Source: Rikenellaceae bacterium
Lineage (GTDB): Bacteria; Bacteroidota; Bacteroidia; Bacteroidales; Rikenellaceae
DNA: 5,960 nucleotides
Reading direction: 5' to 3'
Assembly: GCA_020859875.1 (NCBI GenBank)
Contig: JAJBVJ010000129.1
Coordinates: 1-5,960, forward strand
Shown here: piece by piece, positions 1-5,960 of the stretch
How the letters are laid out: every line of letters starts with the position of its first letter
Position numbering within the stretch: position 1 is the first letter of the stretch
The notes under the pieces: generated by a model
Told to the model about the DNA's origin: nothing
Seen by the model: the letters and a program-made list of their open reading frames with translations, nothing else
The model's database searches: none
Program-made: the position numbers and the translations under genes

Positions 1-11
1 TTAATTACCCA

Positions 12-19
12 TAAATTTG
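12..19 (+). promoter_or_regulatory. Bacteroidota-type -7 promoter box for the lipoprotein gene
   Basis: TAAATTTG matches the Bacteroidota primary sigma -7 consensus TAnnTTTG at every fixed position. Transcription would start near base 26, giving a leader of about 65 nt before the ATG at 92. The matching -33 element would lie left of base 1, outside the window, so only half of the promoter can be seen. The box contains the TTG that would otherwise be the first possible start of the reading frame, which argues that translation begins downstream. Confidence 0.6.
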
Positions 20-91
20 CAGTACCGTAAACCGGTCGGGCCTCGCTATGTCCGGCAGAAAGAATTTAATATTCTACCAAAAACTTTAATT

Positions 92-2374
92 ATGAAGAGA
101 ACATTCAGAGCGATAGCGTTATTTATGGCATTTGCACTGCCTGCAATAGGTTTTCTCGCCTGCGACGACAATGAAGACCCGGTAGTTCTGAGCGATGCCG
201 CCGAGATACTATCCGTCACGTTCGCCGGGCAGCCCGTAGTCGAGATACAACCCAGGCTCGACGAGGAGACCGTACCGGCCCGCTACATATTCTATGTACG
301 GCACGATGTCGACAACGATGATATCAACGCGCTTATACCAACCATCGAAATATCCCCCAAAGCAAGGCTTACACCCGAACAGGGTAAAGCGGCCGATTTC
401 TCGGGCATTACCGGAACCGTGCGCTACACCGTAACTGCCGAAGACGGCACCATGCAGCACTACGACCTGGTATGCGCAAAACTTCCCAGCGACGAGGCCT
501 ATGTGATGACAGTTGAGATCGAGGAGGAGGAACTGGTACTTACCCAACCCCGATTCGAACCCGGTGACGACTCGGCCACATTCATGGTCAAAGCGGGTAC
601 CACCGACGAGCAGAAATCGGCACTCACGCCGGTGATAAAATTTATGGGTGATTCCATTACGCCCGAATCGGGCGAACCGCAGGACTTTACCTCGGGGTCG
701 GTCGTCTATACGGTTACCGCCGAAAACGGAACCGACACTTTCGACTTCACCCTTTACTGCGAAACGGAACTTTATACAGGCACCGAGATTCTGGAGATGC
801 TGTTCGATTCCGAGTTAGTGGTAGACCAGCCCGCTTTCGACGATAACGAAATTACCTTCTATGTGGCCAGCAGCGCTACGACACAAGATATAGCGGATCT
901 GGCACCGAGTACCCTTACGCTCTCCCCGGGCGCCACGGCAAATTATCCGGAAGGAAAGCCACCTGGCTTCGAGGACGGAGTGCCGGTGGAATATATTATT
1001 ACCGCGGAGAACGGCGATCAGGATTTTTATTATGTAACATGTATCCGTATCCAAAGCAACCAGGCTTATGTTATCGGGGTTACCATCCAGGAGACGGAAC
1101 TGGTGGAAAGCCAGCCGGAAATGGAATCGGGCGACCAATCGGCTACCTTTATCCTCAAAGCGGGAACCCCGGATGCCGAGAAGGCGAGCCTCACCCCCGT
1201 GATCGAATACATCGGACAATCCATATCACCGGAATCGGGCGTGGCCCGGGACTTTACTTCCGGGTCGGTCGCCTATACGGTTTATGCCGAGGACGGGACG
1301 GAGTTCCATTTCACCCTCCAGTGCGAAACTGCGCTCTTTACCGGAAACGAGATATTGGAGATAGCCTTCGATCCCGACAAGATAAGTAAAGACCCCGAGA
1401 TCGACGGCAACCAGATTACCGTCGTAGTATCCGGCCTGGCCACCGACTCCGACATTTCCGCGTTGGCCCCCACTGTATTGGAGATCTCGGAAGGGGCTAC
1501 GGTCAATTACCCCGCCGGCACCGCCCCTGGATTCGTGGACGGAATCCCCGTGGAATACATTGTAACGGCCGAGAACGGCGAGATGAACTCGTATTGGATT
1601 ACGGTGAAGAGGAATATCGTCTATTACGAATTCGAGGATTGGTACCAGTCGGGTAACTACTCGATGGAGCGGCAGTGGTGGAACGCGAATCAGGGTGTTA
1701 ATACGGCAATAAGTATGGGAGCAGGAATACCGTACCCTACTACTTATACCACCGATGCCTATTCCGGTGAGTATGCAGCAGAACTAAGTACATACAAGAC
1801 AGCCGAAGGCGCAAGTTCCCTTATACCCGGATTGGTTGCGGGTAATATGTATCTGGGAGGCTTTTACCTCGGCATAAGCGGGATAGCTAATCCTTTGGTG
1901 GGGACAAAATTCGGTATTCCGTGGTATGATAAGCCGTTGAAAGTAGTGGGTAAATTCAAATATATTCCAGGGGATCCCGCAGATTTTTATAATAATAAAA
2001 CAGCCGATCCCGGGAATTACGATAGTTTTGCGATGACAGCGATGCTCTATGAAGTGGACAGCTACGGTAATTACAATGCCGAAACCCAACAATATCAGAG
2101 TAATAGCTATGGTACCACTTTAACAGGAGATGATATGGCGAACATAGAGAATAATGCCCGTATAGTTGCTCTTAAACAATGGTTCAGTACCGATACTTAT
2201 TCCGATTTCACTGATTTCGAATTGGAACTCGATTACACTTATGCGAAACAATACGACCCAACGAAGATGTATAAGTTTTGTATGATCTTTTCATCGAGCA
2301 AAGACGGAGCTACATATAAAGGAGCGGCTGGTAGTGTATTGATAGTAGATGAAATTAGAGTGATAAATGAATAA
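92..2374 (+). CDS. Surface lipoprotein with five Ig-like repeats and a C-terminal PCMD domain
   Basis: This 760-residue protein is probably anchored in the outer membrane and may bind or process glycans; no enzymatic activity can be assigned. Residues 1-23 form a lipoprotein signal peptide (basic MKR start, hydrophobic core, FLAC lipobox). Cys24 is followed by DDNED, resembling the acidic export signal that sends Bacteroidota lipoproteins to the cell surface. Residues 34-508 are five beta-rich repeats of about 94 residues, each ending in a motif like VxYTVTAE[DN]G at residues 110, 204, 299, 393 and 487; they resemble DUF5018/bacterial Ig-like modules. Residues 509-760 match the putative carbohydrate metabolism domain (PCMD, PF13201 type): FEDW near the start, SGEYAAEL, FGIPWYDKPLKVVGKFKY, and GSVLIVDEIRV at the end. 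The ATG at 92 is chosen because it begins the signal peptide; the frame extends upstream only to a TTG inside the promoter box. There is no Shine-Dalgarno sequence, as is usual in this phylum. Domain calls come from pattern recognition. Confidence 0.88.
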   Translation: MKRTFRAIALFMAFALPAIGFLACDDNEDPVVLSDAAEILSVTFAGQPVVEIQPRLDEETVPARYIFYVRHDVDNDDINALIPTIEISPKARLTPEQGKAADFSGITGTVRYTVTAEDGTMQHYDLVCAKLPSDEAYVMTVEIEEEELVLTQPRFEPGDDSATFMVKAGTTDEQKSALTPVIKFMGDSITPESGEPQDFTSGSVVYTVTAENGTDTFDFTLYCETELYTGTEILEMLFDSELVVDQPAFDDNEITFYVASSATTQDIADLAPSTLTLSPGATANYPEGKPPGFEDGVPVEYIITAENGDQDFYYVTCIRIQSNQAYVIGVTIQETELVESQPEMESGDQSATFILKAGTPDAEKASLTPVIEYIGQSISPESGVARDFTSGSVAYTVYAEDGTEFHFTLQCETALFTGNEILEIAFDPDKISKDPEIDGNQITVVVSGLATDSDISALAPTVLEISEGATVNYPAGTAPGFVDGIPVEYIVTAENGEMNSYWITVKRNIVYYEFEDWYQSGNYSMERQWWNANQGVNTAISMGAGIPYPTTYTTDAYSGEYAAELSTYKTAEGASSLIPGLVAGNMYLGGFYLGISGIANPLVGTKFGIPWYDKPLKVVGKFKYIPGDPADFYNNKTADPGNYDSFAMTAMLYEVDSYGNYNAETQQYQSNSYGTTLTGDDMANIENNARIVALKQWFSTDTYSDFTDFELELDYTYAKQYDPTKMYKFCMIFSSSKDGATYKGAAGSVLIVDEIRVINE
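488..1615 (+). repeat. Intragenic tandem duplication of a two-module unit (488-1054 and 1055-1615)
   Basis: The lipoprotein's repeats 2 and 3 (residues 133-228 and 229-321) recur in the same order as repeats 4 and 5 (322-416 and 417-508). By hand alignment, repeat 2 matches repeat 4 at about 60% of residues and repeat 3 matches repeat 5 at about 50%, while neighbouring modules resemble each other much less. The DNA still shows it: 683-715 and 1250-1282 agree at 30 of 33 bases, 567 bp apart. Repeat 1 (residues 34-132) is a more distant member without a partner. A single duplication of about 565 bp in an ancestral three-module gene is the simplest explanation. Confidence 0.85.
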
Positions 2375-2431
2375 TTAAAAGATATATCTCGTGTGCAAGT
2401 AATACATTGAGATGATCTATTATTAATTTGC

Positions 2432-2465
2432 AAATCTGCCGCTGATAAATCAGCGGCAGATTTTT
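2432..2465 (+). terminator. Intrinsic terminator between convergent genes
   Basis: A perfect 14-bp inverted repeat (2432-2445 with 2450-2463) encloses a TAAA loop; its core is ATCTGCCGCTGA paired with TCAGCGGCAGAT. The run TTTTT at 2461-2465 overlaps the 3' arm, giving a rho-independent terminator for the lipoprotein gene 58 bp after its stop codon. On the opposite strand the hairpin is followed only by TTTG, so it could also stop hexosaminidase transcripts, probably less well. The rest of the 116-bp gap (2375-2490) shows no other feature. Confidence 0.88.
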
Positions 2466-2490
2466 ATGATATTCCAACCATCTGAGTTTG

Positions 2491-4497
2491 TTACCTCTCG
2501 ATCATAAGATCGTGCAGGATCGCGGCCTCCTCACCGTTCCCGAAACCTTTTACGGTAAGGCGTATCTTGTGCACCGCTTTTTCCGGAAATAGGGTTCCCG
2601 TATAGCCGAAGTTATCGTCCACGGTCTGATAGTTTTCCCCGTCGTAGCTCACTTCCAGCACTGCCGGCCCCACGACAAACCGCGGGATGGCGCTGTAGCC
2701 CGTTTTGACGGTTATGGAGGTGCATTCGACCGGTTTATCGAAAGTATATTCGAACCAGTCGCCCCCGAGGGGCGTCCGCACCGTCCGGGCGAAGGTCTTA
2801 TCGCTGCCGTCCGAGGCGTTTGAATATGGGTTTTTGGCAGTACAGGGAATACTTCCCGAAACGGTATACGCCGGTTTTATCCGGTTTCCCGGGGCGGAAG
2901 GCAGATATTTGATCCCGTCACTGCCGCGGTAACCGATCCCGAGGGCGGAGAGCCGCGGCAGGTGGTATTTGCTTAGGCGTCCATCGAATTCCGTCCAATC
3001 GCGGAAAGTTGCGGGCGACCACATCCTTTCCGCCAATGCGCACAGGCGCGGGAAAAGCTGGTAGTCCATCCACCAGCGGCCGTTCCAAAGCAGTGTTTCC
3101 GTCCAGAACGCACCCTCTACGCCCAGTATGGCATCGTCCCCGTATCCCATTGGGACGGGTTCATATTCATAAACCCTCCTGGTGTCAATTATTCCGCCCC
3201 ATGCGAGGCCGTATTCCCCTGCCGACTGTTTCATGTCGAAATAGCAGAACTGCGAGGGCATTGCGATCGTCCGGTAACCCTTTTTTACAGCTTCGGCAAC
3301 AGCATTTTCATTCTCCCAGGCAGAAACGACGGCCGAGCCGTCCAGGAATCCCCCGTCCACCGCTTCGTTCCAAACCGCCTGACTGCGGCCCCTTCGCCGG
3401 AGCATCTCCCCCACCCTGTTCTGGAGAAGCGTATTCAGCCCTTTCGTGTCGATCCCCTCTCGTTCCATAAGCGCCCGGCAATCGGGGCACGTCTCCCATT
3501 GCTCCGGGGGAACTTCGTCCCCGCCCGTATGGATCATGGCCTGCGGGAAGAGGTCGCAAATTTCGTCGAGTATCTTTTCTATGAGGTCGTAGTTCTCTTC
3601 CTTTACCGCACACCACACCTTGCGCATATCGTATCCCGCAGCGGTCGTATCGACCCCTCCGCGACATAGAATCTCCGGATATATCCGGGCTATTGCCCGG
3701 CTGTGGCCGGGAAGGTCGAACTCGGGGATGATTTCTATATTGAGCAGGCGGGCATAGCTTACAACCTCACGGATTTCTTCCTTCGTGTAAAATCCCCCGT
3801 ATTTCCGGCCCCACTCTCCGTAGATATTCCTCACGGGCGAGGTGTCGCCCCGGTAAGCCGCCCCTTTGGAGGTTAGCTCAGGGAATTCGTCCAGTTCGAT
3901 GCGCCACCCCTCATCATCCGTAAGGTGCCAGTGAAGGCGGTTGAGTTTATGGAATGCCATCTGCTCCAGAAGGCGCATTACCCCCCGTGCATCGGTAAAT
4001 GTGCGGGCGACGTCGAAGGAAAAACCGCGGTAAGGGAATCTCGGATAATCGGTTATTTCCACGCACGGCACCGTGAAGGTGTCAAAATAGGCATCGGCGG
4101 GAAGAATATCGGGTGGTACCAATTGCAGGAATGTATGGATGCCGCATACCAGTCCCCCTCTATCCCGCCCGGAAACAACCACAGAATCGGACGAAACAAG
4201 GAGGCGGTAGCCCTCTTCGGGAAGGTCGGGATGCTTATCGACCGCCAGCCGAATATATTTGCCCTGGCGGCCATAACTCCATATTTCGGAGGGGGCGGTT
4301 ATATACAGACGCCGGGCCAGGTAGTCCGCCAGCTCCGTGTCATGGTATTCGCAAAATACGCCGACACCGGAATCGAAAACGAACTCTCCCGGCATTTCTC
4401 TCATGGATACCGGCGCCGGAACCAACCCGGGAACCGCCGCCCGGCCGCAGTAAACGGCGGCCAACAGGGTGGCCACGATCATAGTTATGTTTTTCAT
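2491..4497 (-). CDS. Secreted GH20 beta-N-acetylhexosaminidase with C-terminal discoidin-like module
   Basis: This exo-acting glycosidase of family GH20 removes terminal beta-linked GlcNAc or GalNAc from glycans by substrate-assisted catalysis. The 668-residue protein begins with a signal peptide (MKNITMIVATLLAAVYC, likely cut near GRA-A at residues 18-21); Cys17 is preceded by Tyr, so it is not a good lipobox. Residues 22-150 are the GH20b-type alpha/beta domain. Residues 153-495 are the catalytic TIM barrel: RGFSFDVAR (157-165), LHWHLTDDEGWRIE (188-201), PEFDLPGH (258-265), the catalytic pair Asp327-Glu328 in HTGGDEVP, Trp394, GAFWTE (462-467) and LAERMWSP (488-495). Residues 545-668 look like a discoidin/F5-8C (CBM32-like) module (WFEYTFDKP, LEVSYDGENY, HKIRLTVKG), probably for binding glycan. 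All key catalytic motifs appear intact. It is periplasmic or surface-exposed; which one cannot be decided here. It is convergent with the lipoprotein gene and divergent from mazG, so it is probably transcribed alone. Linkage preference and natural substrate cannot be read from the sequence. Confidence 0.95.
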   Translation of the reverse strand: MKNITMIVATLLAAVYCGRAAVPGLVPAPVSMREMPGEFVFDSGVGVFCEYHDTELADYLARRLYITAPSEIWSYGRQGKYIRLAVDKHPDLPEEGYRLLVSSDSVVVSGRDRGGLVCGIHTFLQLVPPDILPADAYFDTFTVPCVEITDYPRFPYRGFSFDVARTFTDARGVMRLLEQMAFHKLNRLHWHLTDDEGWRIELDEFPELTSKGAAYRGDTSPVRNIYGEWGRKYGGFYTKEEIREVVSYARLLNIEIIPEFDLPGHSRAIARIYPEILCRGGVDTTAAGYDMRKVWCAVKEENYDLIEKILDEICDLFPQAMIHTGGDEVPPEQWETCPDCRALMEREGIDTKGLNTLLQNRVGEMLRRRGRSQAVWNEAVDGGFLDGSAVVSAWENENAVAEAVKKGYRTIAMPSQFCYFDMKQSAGEYGLAWGGIIDTRRVYEYEPVPMGYGDDAILGVEGAFWTETLLWNGRWWMDYQLFPRLCALAERMWSPATFRDWTEFDGRLSKYHLPRLSALGIGYRGSDGIKYLPSAPGNRIKPAYTVSGSIPCTAKNPYSNASDGSDKTFARTVRTPLGGDWFEYTFDKPVECTSITVKTGYSAIPRFVVGPAVLEVSYDGENYQTVDDNFGYTGTLFPEKAVHKIRLTVKGFGNGEEAAILHDLMIER

Positions 4498-4531
4498 AAG
4501 TCATAAAAATAGGGATTACAACGGGAAATAC

Positions 4532-4539
4532 TAACTTTA
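4532..4539 (+). promoter_or_regulatory. Candidate -7 box for mazG
   Basis: TAACTTTA differs from TAnnTTTG only at the last base and lies 22 bp before the mazG ATG, predicting a leader of about 15-20 nt. No clear TTTG-like -33 element is visible about 20 bp upstream, so this is a tentative call. It sits in the 64-bp gap (4498-4561) that must also carry the start region of the divergent hexosaminidase gene, for which no equally good box is seen. Confidence 0.45.
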
Positions 4540-4561
4540 CCGCCGATTAATTCCAAATCTT

Positions 4562-5350
4562 ATGCTGGAACGCAAAAAAGAGGCCTTCGGAAGGTTGATC
4601 GAGGTGCTGGACGAGCTCCGCGTGAAGTGTCCGTGGGACCGCGAACAAACTATGCAATCGCTTCGTAACTGCACCATCGAAGAGACCTTCGAGCTCACCG
4701 ACGCCATCGCCGATATGGATTACGACGGGATCAAGCAGGAGTTGGGAGACCTGCTACTTCACGTTGTCTTCTACTCGAAAATAGCCGACGAAGAGGGCCG
4801 CTTCGACATTTCCGATGTGATCGATTTTCTCTGCGACAAACTGATCTACCGCCATCCCCACGTATTCGGCGATGTAGACGCCGATAATCCCGAACAGGTC
4901 ACATTTAACTGGGCACAGTTGAAACTCAAAGAAAAAAAACGCAAAAAGGGCATTCTGGGCGGAGTCCCGAAAAGCCTTCCCGCCATGGTCAAGGCGTACC
5001 GCATCGGAGAGAAAGCGGCTTCCGCGGGATTCGACTGGGAAAAGAGGGAGGATGTATGGGAAAAAGTAAGGGAAGAGATGGACGAAACCGAGAAGGAGAT
5101 TCGGTCGGGCGATCCGGCCCGGATGCAAGATGAGTTCGGCGATCTTTTCTTCTCTCTGGTCAATGCCGCCAGGCTCTACGGTGTCGACCCCGAAATGGCG
5201 CTCGAGCGGTGTAACAGGAAATTTATCCGCCGGTTCAACCATGTAGAAGAACAGGCCGGCCTCTCGGGGAAACCGGTAAACGAATATACGATCCAGCAGC
5301 TCGAAGCCTGGTGGCGGGAAGCAAAAATCAAAGAGAGAGATGAAAAATAA
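4562..5350 (+). CDS. mazG: Nucleoside triphosphate pyrophosphohydrolase MazG
   Basis: MazG is a cytoplasmic, Mg-dependent all-alpha NTP pyrophosphatase that hydrolyses (d)NTPs to NMP and pyrophosphate; in other bacteria it is linked to nucleotide-pool cleaning and control of (p)ppGpp. The 262 residues match the full-length two-domain form (E. coli MazG is 263). The N-terminal domain has the family signature CPWDREQTMQSL (23-34), the metal-binding EETFE (Glu40, Glu41, Glu44) and ELGDLL (Glu60, Asp63). The C-terminal domain repeats the pattern with EEMDE (Glu171, Glu172, Glu175), EFGDLFFSLVN (Glu191, Asp194) and KFIRRF (220-225). The lysine-rich stretch KLKEKKRKKG (121-130) and GVPKSLPAM (134-142) between the domains are typical of the family. 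The ATG at 4562 gives the expected N-terminus. There is no Shine-Dalgarno sequence. The last 11 bp overlap the next gene. Confidence 0.97.
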   Translation: MLERKKEAFGRLIEVLDELRVKCPWDREQTMQSLRNCTIEETFELTDAIADMDYDGIKQELGDLLLHVVFYSKIADEEGRFDISDVIDFLCDKLIYRHPHVFGDVDADNPEQVTFNWAQLKLKEKKRKKGILGGVPKSLPAMVKAYRIGEKAASAGFDWEKREDVWEKVREEMDETEKEIRSGDPARMQDEFGDLFFSLVNAARLYGVDPEMALERCNRKFIRRFNHVEEQAGLSGKPVNEYTIQQLEAWWREAKIKERDEK

Positions 5351-5960
5351 TATTTGCATATATTTCCTTGCCCTCGGGGCAATGATCTGCAGCATTAATT
5401 CCCGTATCAATGCCCAGGAAGCAAACAGGGATATCGCGGGTATTTACAATACGGGCGGTGTCGGGCTGATTGTGGCACCCGACAGCATTTTCGCCATAGC
5501 GGCTATGGGCACCCTCGAATTCGGCACTTGGGACGTTTATAAAAATTATCTTATTTTGGAACCTGCAGGTAACCTCTTCCCGGAACGGTTTTACGTAACC
5601 GCGGTCTATAATGCGGAGCGGGTTGACATAGAGGTGGAATTCCGTGATTTATCGGATGTAAACGGCCATTACAGTTTCGACAACGAAGAACTGAAAGAGG
5701 AGATGAAGCCGGGATATTCGGCATATTCGTTTTTCCGCCTTACCGAAAACTTCCCTTCGGGAACCCACCGCACCCTCCAGCTATCCCAAAAATCCTATTG
5801 GGACACCTTGCAGGAGAATGAAGCGCTTACTTATAATTTCATATTGCCGGAAGAATATAACGAGTTTACGGTTCATGTAATCGAAGAGACCCCCAACCTC
5901 ACCTACCCCTTCCTTCTTACCATCGAAGAGGATGCCCTATCCATCGAAGGACAGGAACTA
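5340..5960 (+). CDS. Secreted protein of unknown function, partial (3' end beyond window)
   Basis: An open frame starts at the ATG at 5340, eleven bases before the end of mazG in the +1 frame, and stays open for 207 codons to the window edge. The first 25 residues form a Sec signal peptide (MKNNICIYFLALGAMIC, probable signal peptidase I cut INA-QEA after residue 25). Cys17 follows Ile, so it is not a lipobox. The mature part looks beta-rich: residues 31-73 read like a small-barrel strand pattern (DIAGIYNTGGVGLIVAPD, then GTLEFGTWDVYKNYLILEP), reminiscent of bacterial extracytoplasmic lipocalin-like or copper-sensor-like barrels. That similarity is weak and I do not assign a family. Residues 110-160 are acidic and aromatic (NEELKEEMKPGYSAYSFFR). 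Codon use resembles mazG. The overlap implies co-transcription and translational coupling. The protein is real and exported with good confidence; its function is unknown. Confidence 0.85.
   Translation, partial: MKNNICIYFLALGAMICSINSRINAQEANRDIAGIYNTGGVGLIVAPDSIFAIAAMGTLEFGTWDVYKNYLILEPAGNLFPERFYVTAVYNAERVDIEVEFRDLSDVNGHYSFDNEELKEEMKPGYSAYSFFRLTENFPSGTHRTLQLSQKSYWDTLQENEALTYNFILPEEYNEFTVHVIEETPNLTYPFLLTIEEDALSIEGQEL

Noticed and set aside
61..75. Small inverted repeat AGAAT/ATTCT in the lipoprotein leader, considered as a regulatory hairpin
   Set aside because: A five-base, AT-rich stem is too weak and too likely by chance; no riboswitch-like structure is visible in the leader.
815..1389. 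Open frames on both strands overlapping the lipoprotein repeat region
   Set aside because: They cover the well-supported repeat modules in other frames and have no start signals or coherent protein features.
2423..2430. TTAATTTG resembling a -7 promoter box just before the terminator hairpin
   Set aside because: It deviates at the conserved second base (TT instead of TA), and a transcript from it would run straight through the terminator and then antisense to the hexosaminidase gene with no open frame to serve.
4445..4450. Cys17 of the hexosaminidase signal peptide considered as a lipoprotein anchor
   Set aside because: The residue before the cysteine is Tyr rather than Ala, Gly or Ser, so the lipobox is not met; cleavage by signal peptidase I near residue 20 fits better.
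3925..4506. Plus-strand open frame of 193 codons opposite the 5' part of the hexosaminidase gene
   Set aside because: It lies antisense to conserved GH20 domains, its translation has no recognisable motif or plausible signal, and it has no promoter; it is a by-product of codon bias.
4754..5410. Minus-strand open frame of 218 codons opposite mazG
   Set aside because: It mirrors mazG, whose two domains are unmistakable. The translation is a low-complexity Phe/Leu-rich shadow (for example of the Lys-rich linker) with no family features.

Overview
The window looks like Bacteroidota chromosome, most likely Bacteroidales with moderate GC content; Alistipes or another Rikenellaceae member is a guess. 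The evidence is a TAnnTTTG-type -7 box near the left edge, AT-rich translation starts with no Shine-Dalgarno sequence, a lipoprotein whose Cys+1 is followed by acidic residues, and a C-terminal PCMD-type domain typical of this phylum.

Layout from left to right. (1) A promoter -7 box at 12-19 and a leader of about 65 nt precede a plus-strand gene (92-2374) for a 760-residue lipoprotein. It has five Ig-like repeats of about 94 residues and a C-terminal PCMD domain. Repeats 2-3 and 4-5 form a tandem duplication visible in both protein and DNA. (2) A 116-bp convergent gap holds a strong intrinsic terminator with a perfect 14-bp stem. (3) The minus strand at 2491-4497 encodes a secreted GH20 beta-N-acetylhexosaminidase with an intact Asp-Glu catalytic pair and a C-terminal discoidin/CBM32-like module. 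(4) A 64-bp divergent gap carries a near-consensus -7 box for the gene to its right. (5) mazG (4562-5350, plus), the two-domain nucleoside triphosphate pyrophosphohydrolase, overlaps by 11 bp with (6) a gene for a secreted protein of unknown function. That gene starts at 5340 and runs off the right edge with 207 codons visible.

The first two large genes fit glycan use at the cell envelope: a probably surface-anchored, possibly glycan-binding lipoprotein and an exported exo-hexosaminidase acting on GlcNAc/GalNAc ends. They are convergent, so they are not one operon, and no SusC/SusD pair is in view. mazG is housekeeping; its overlap suggests that the secreted protein is co-transcribed and translationally coupled with it. 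I see no mobile element, CRISPR array, tRNA or rRNA. The least ordinary features are the repeat duplication with an internal composition break in the lipoprotein gene and the uncharacterised secreted protein coupled to mazG. I see no convincing new multi-gene system.
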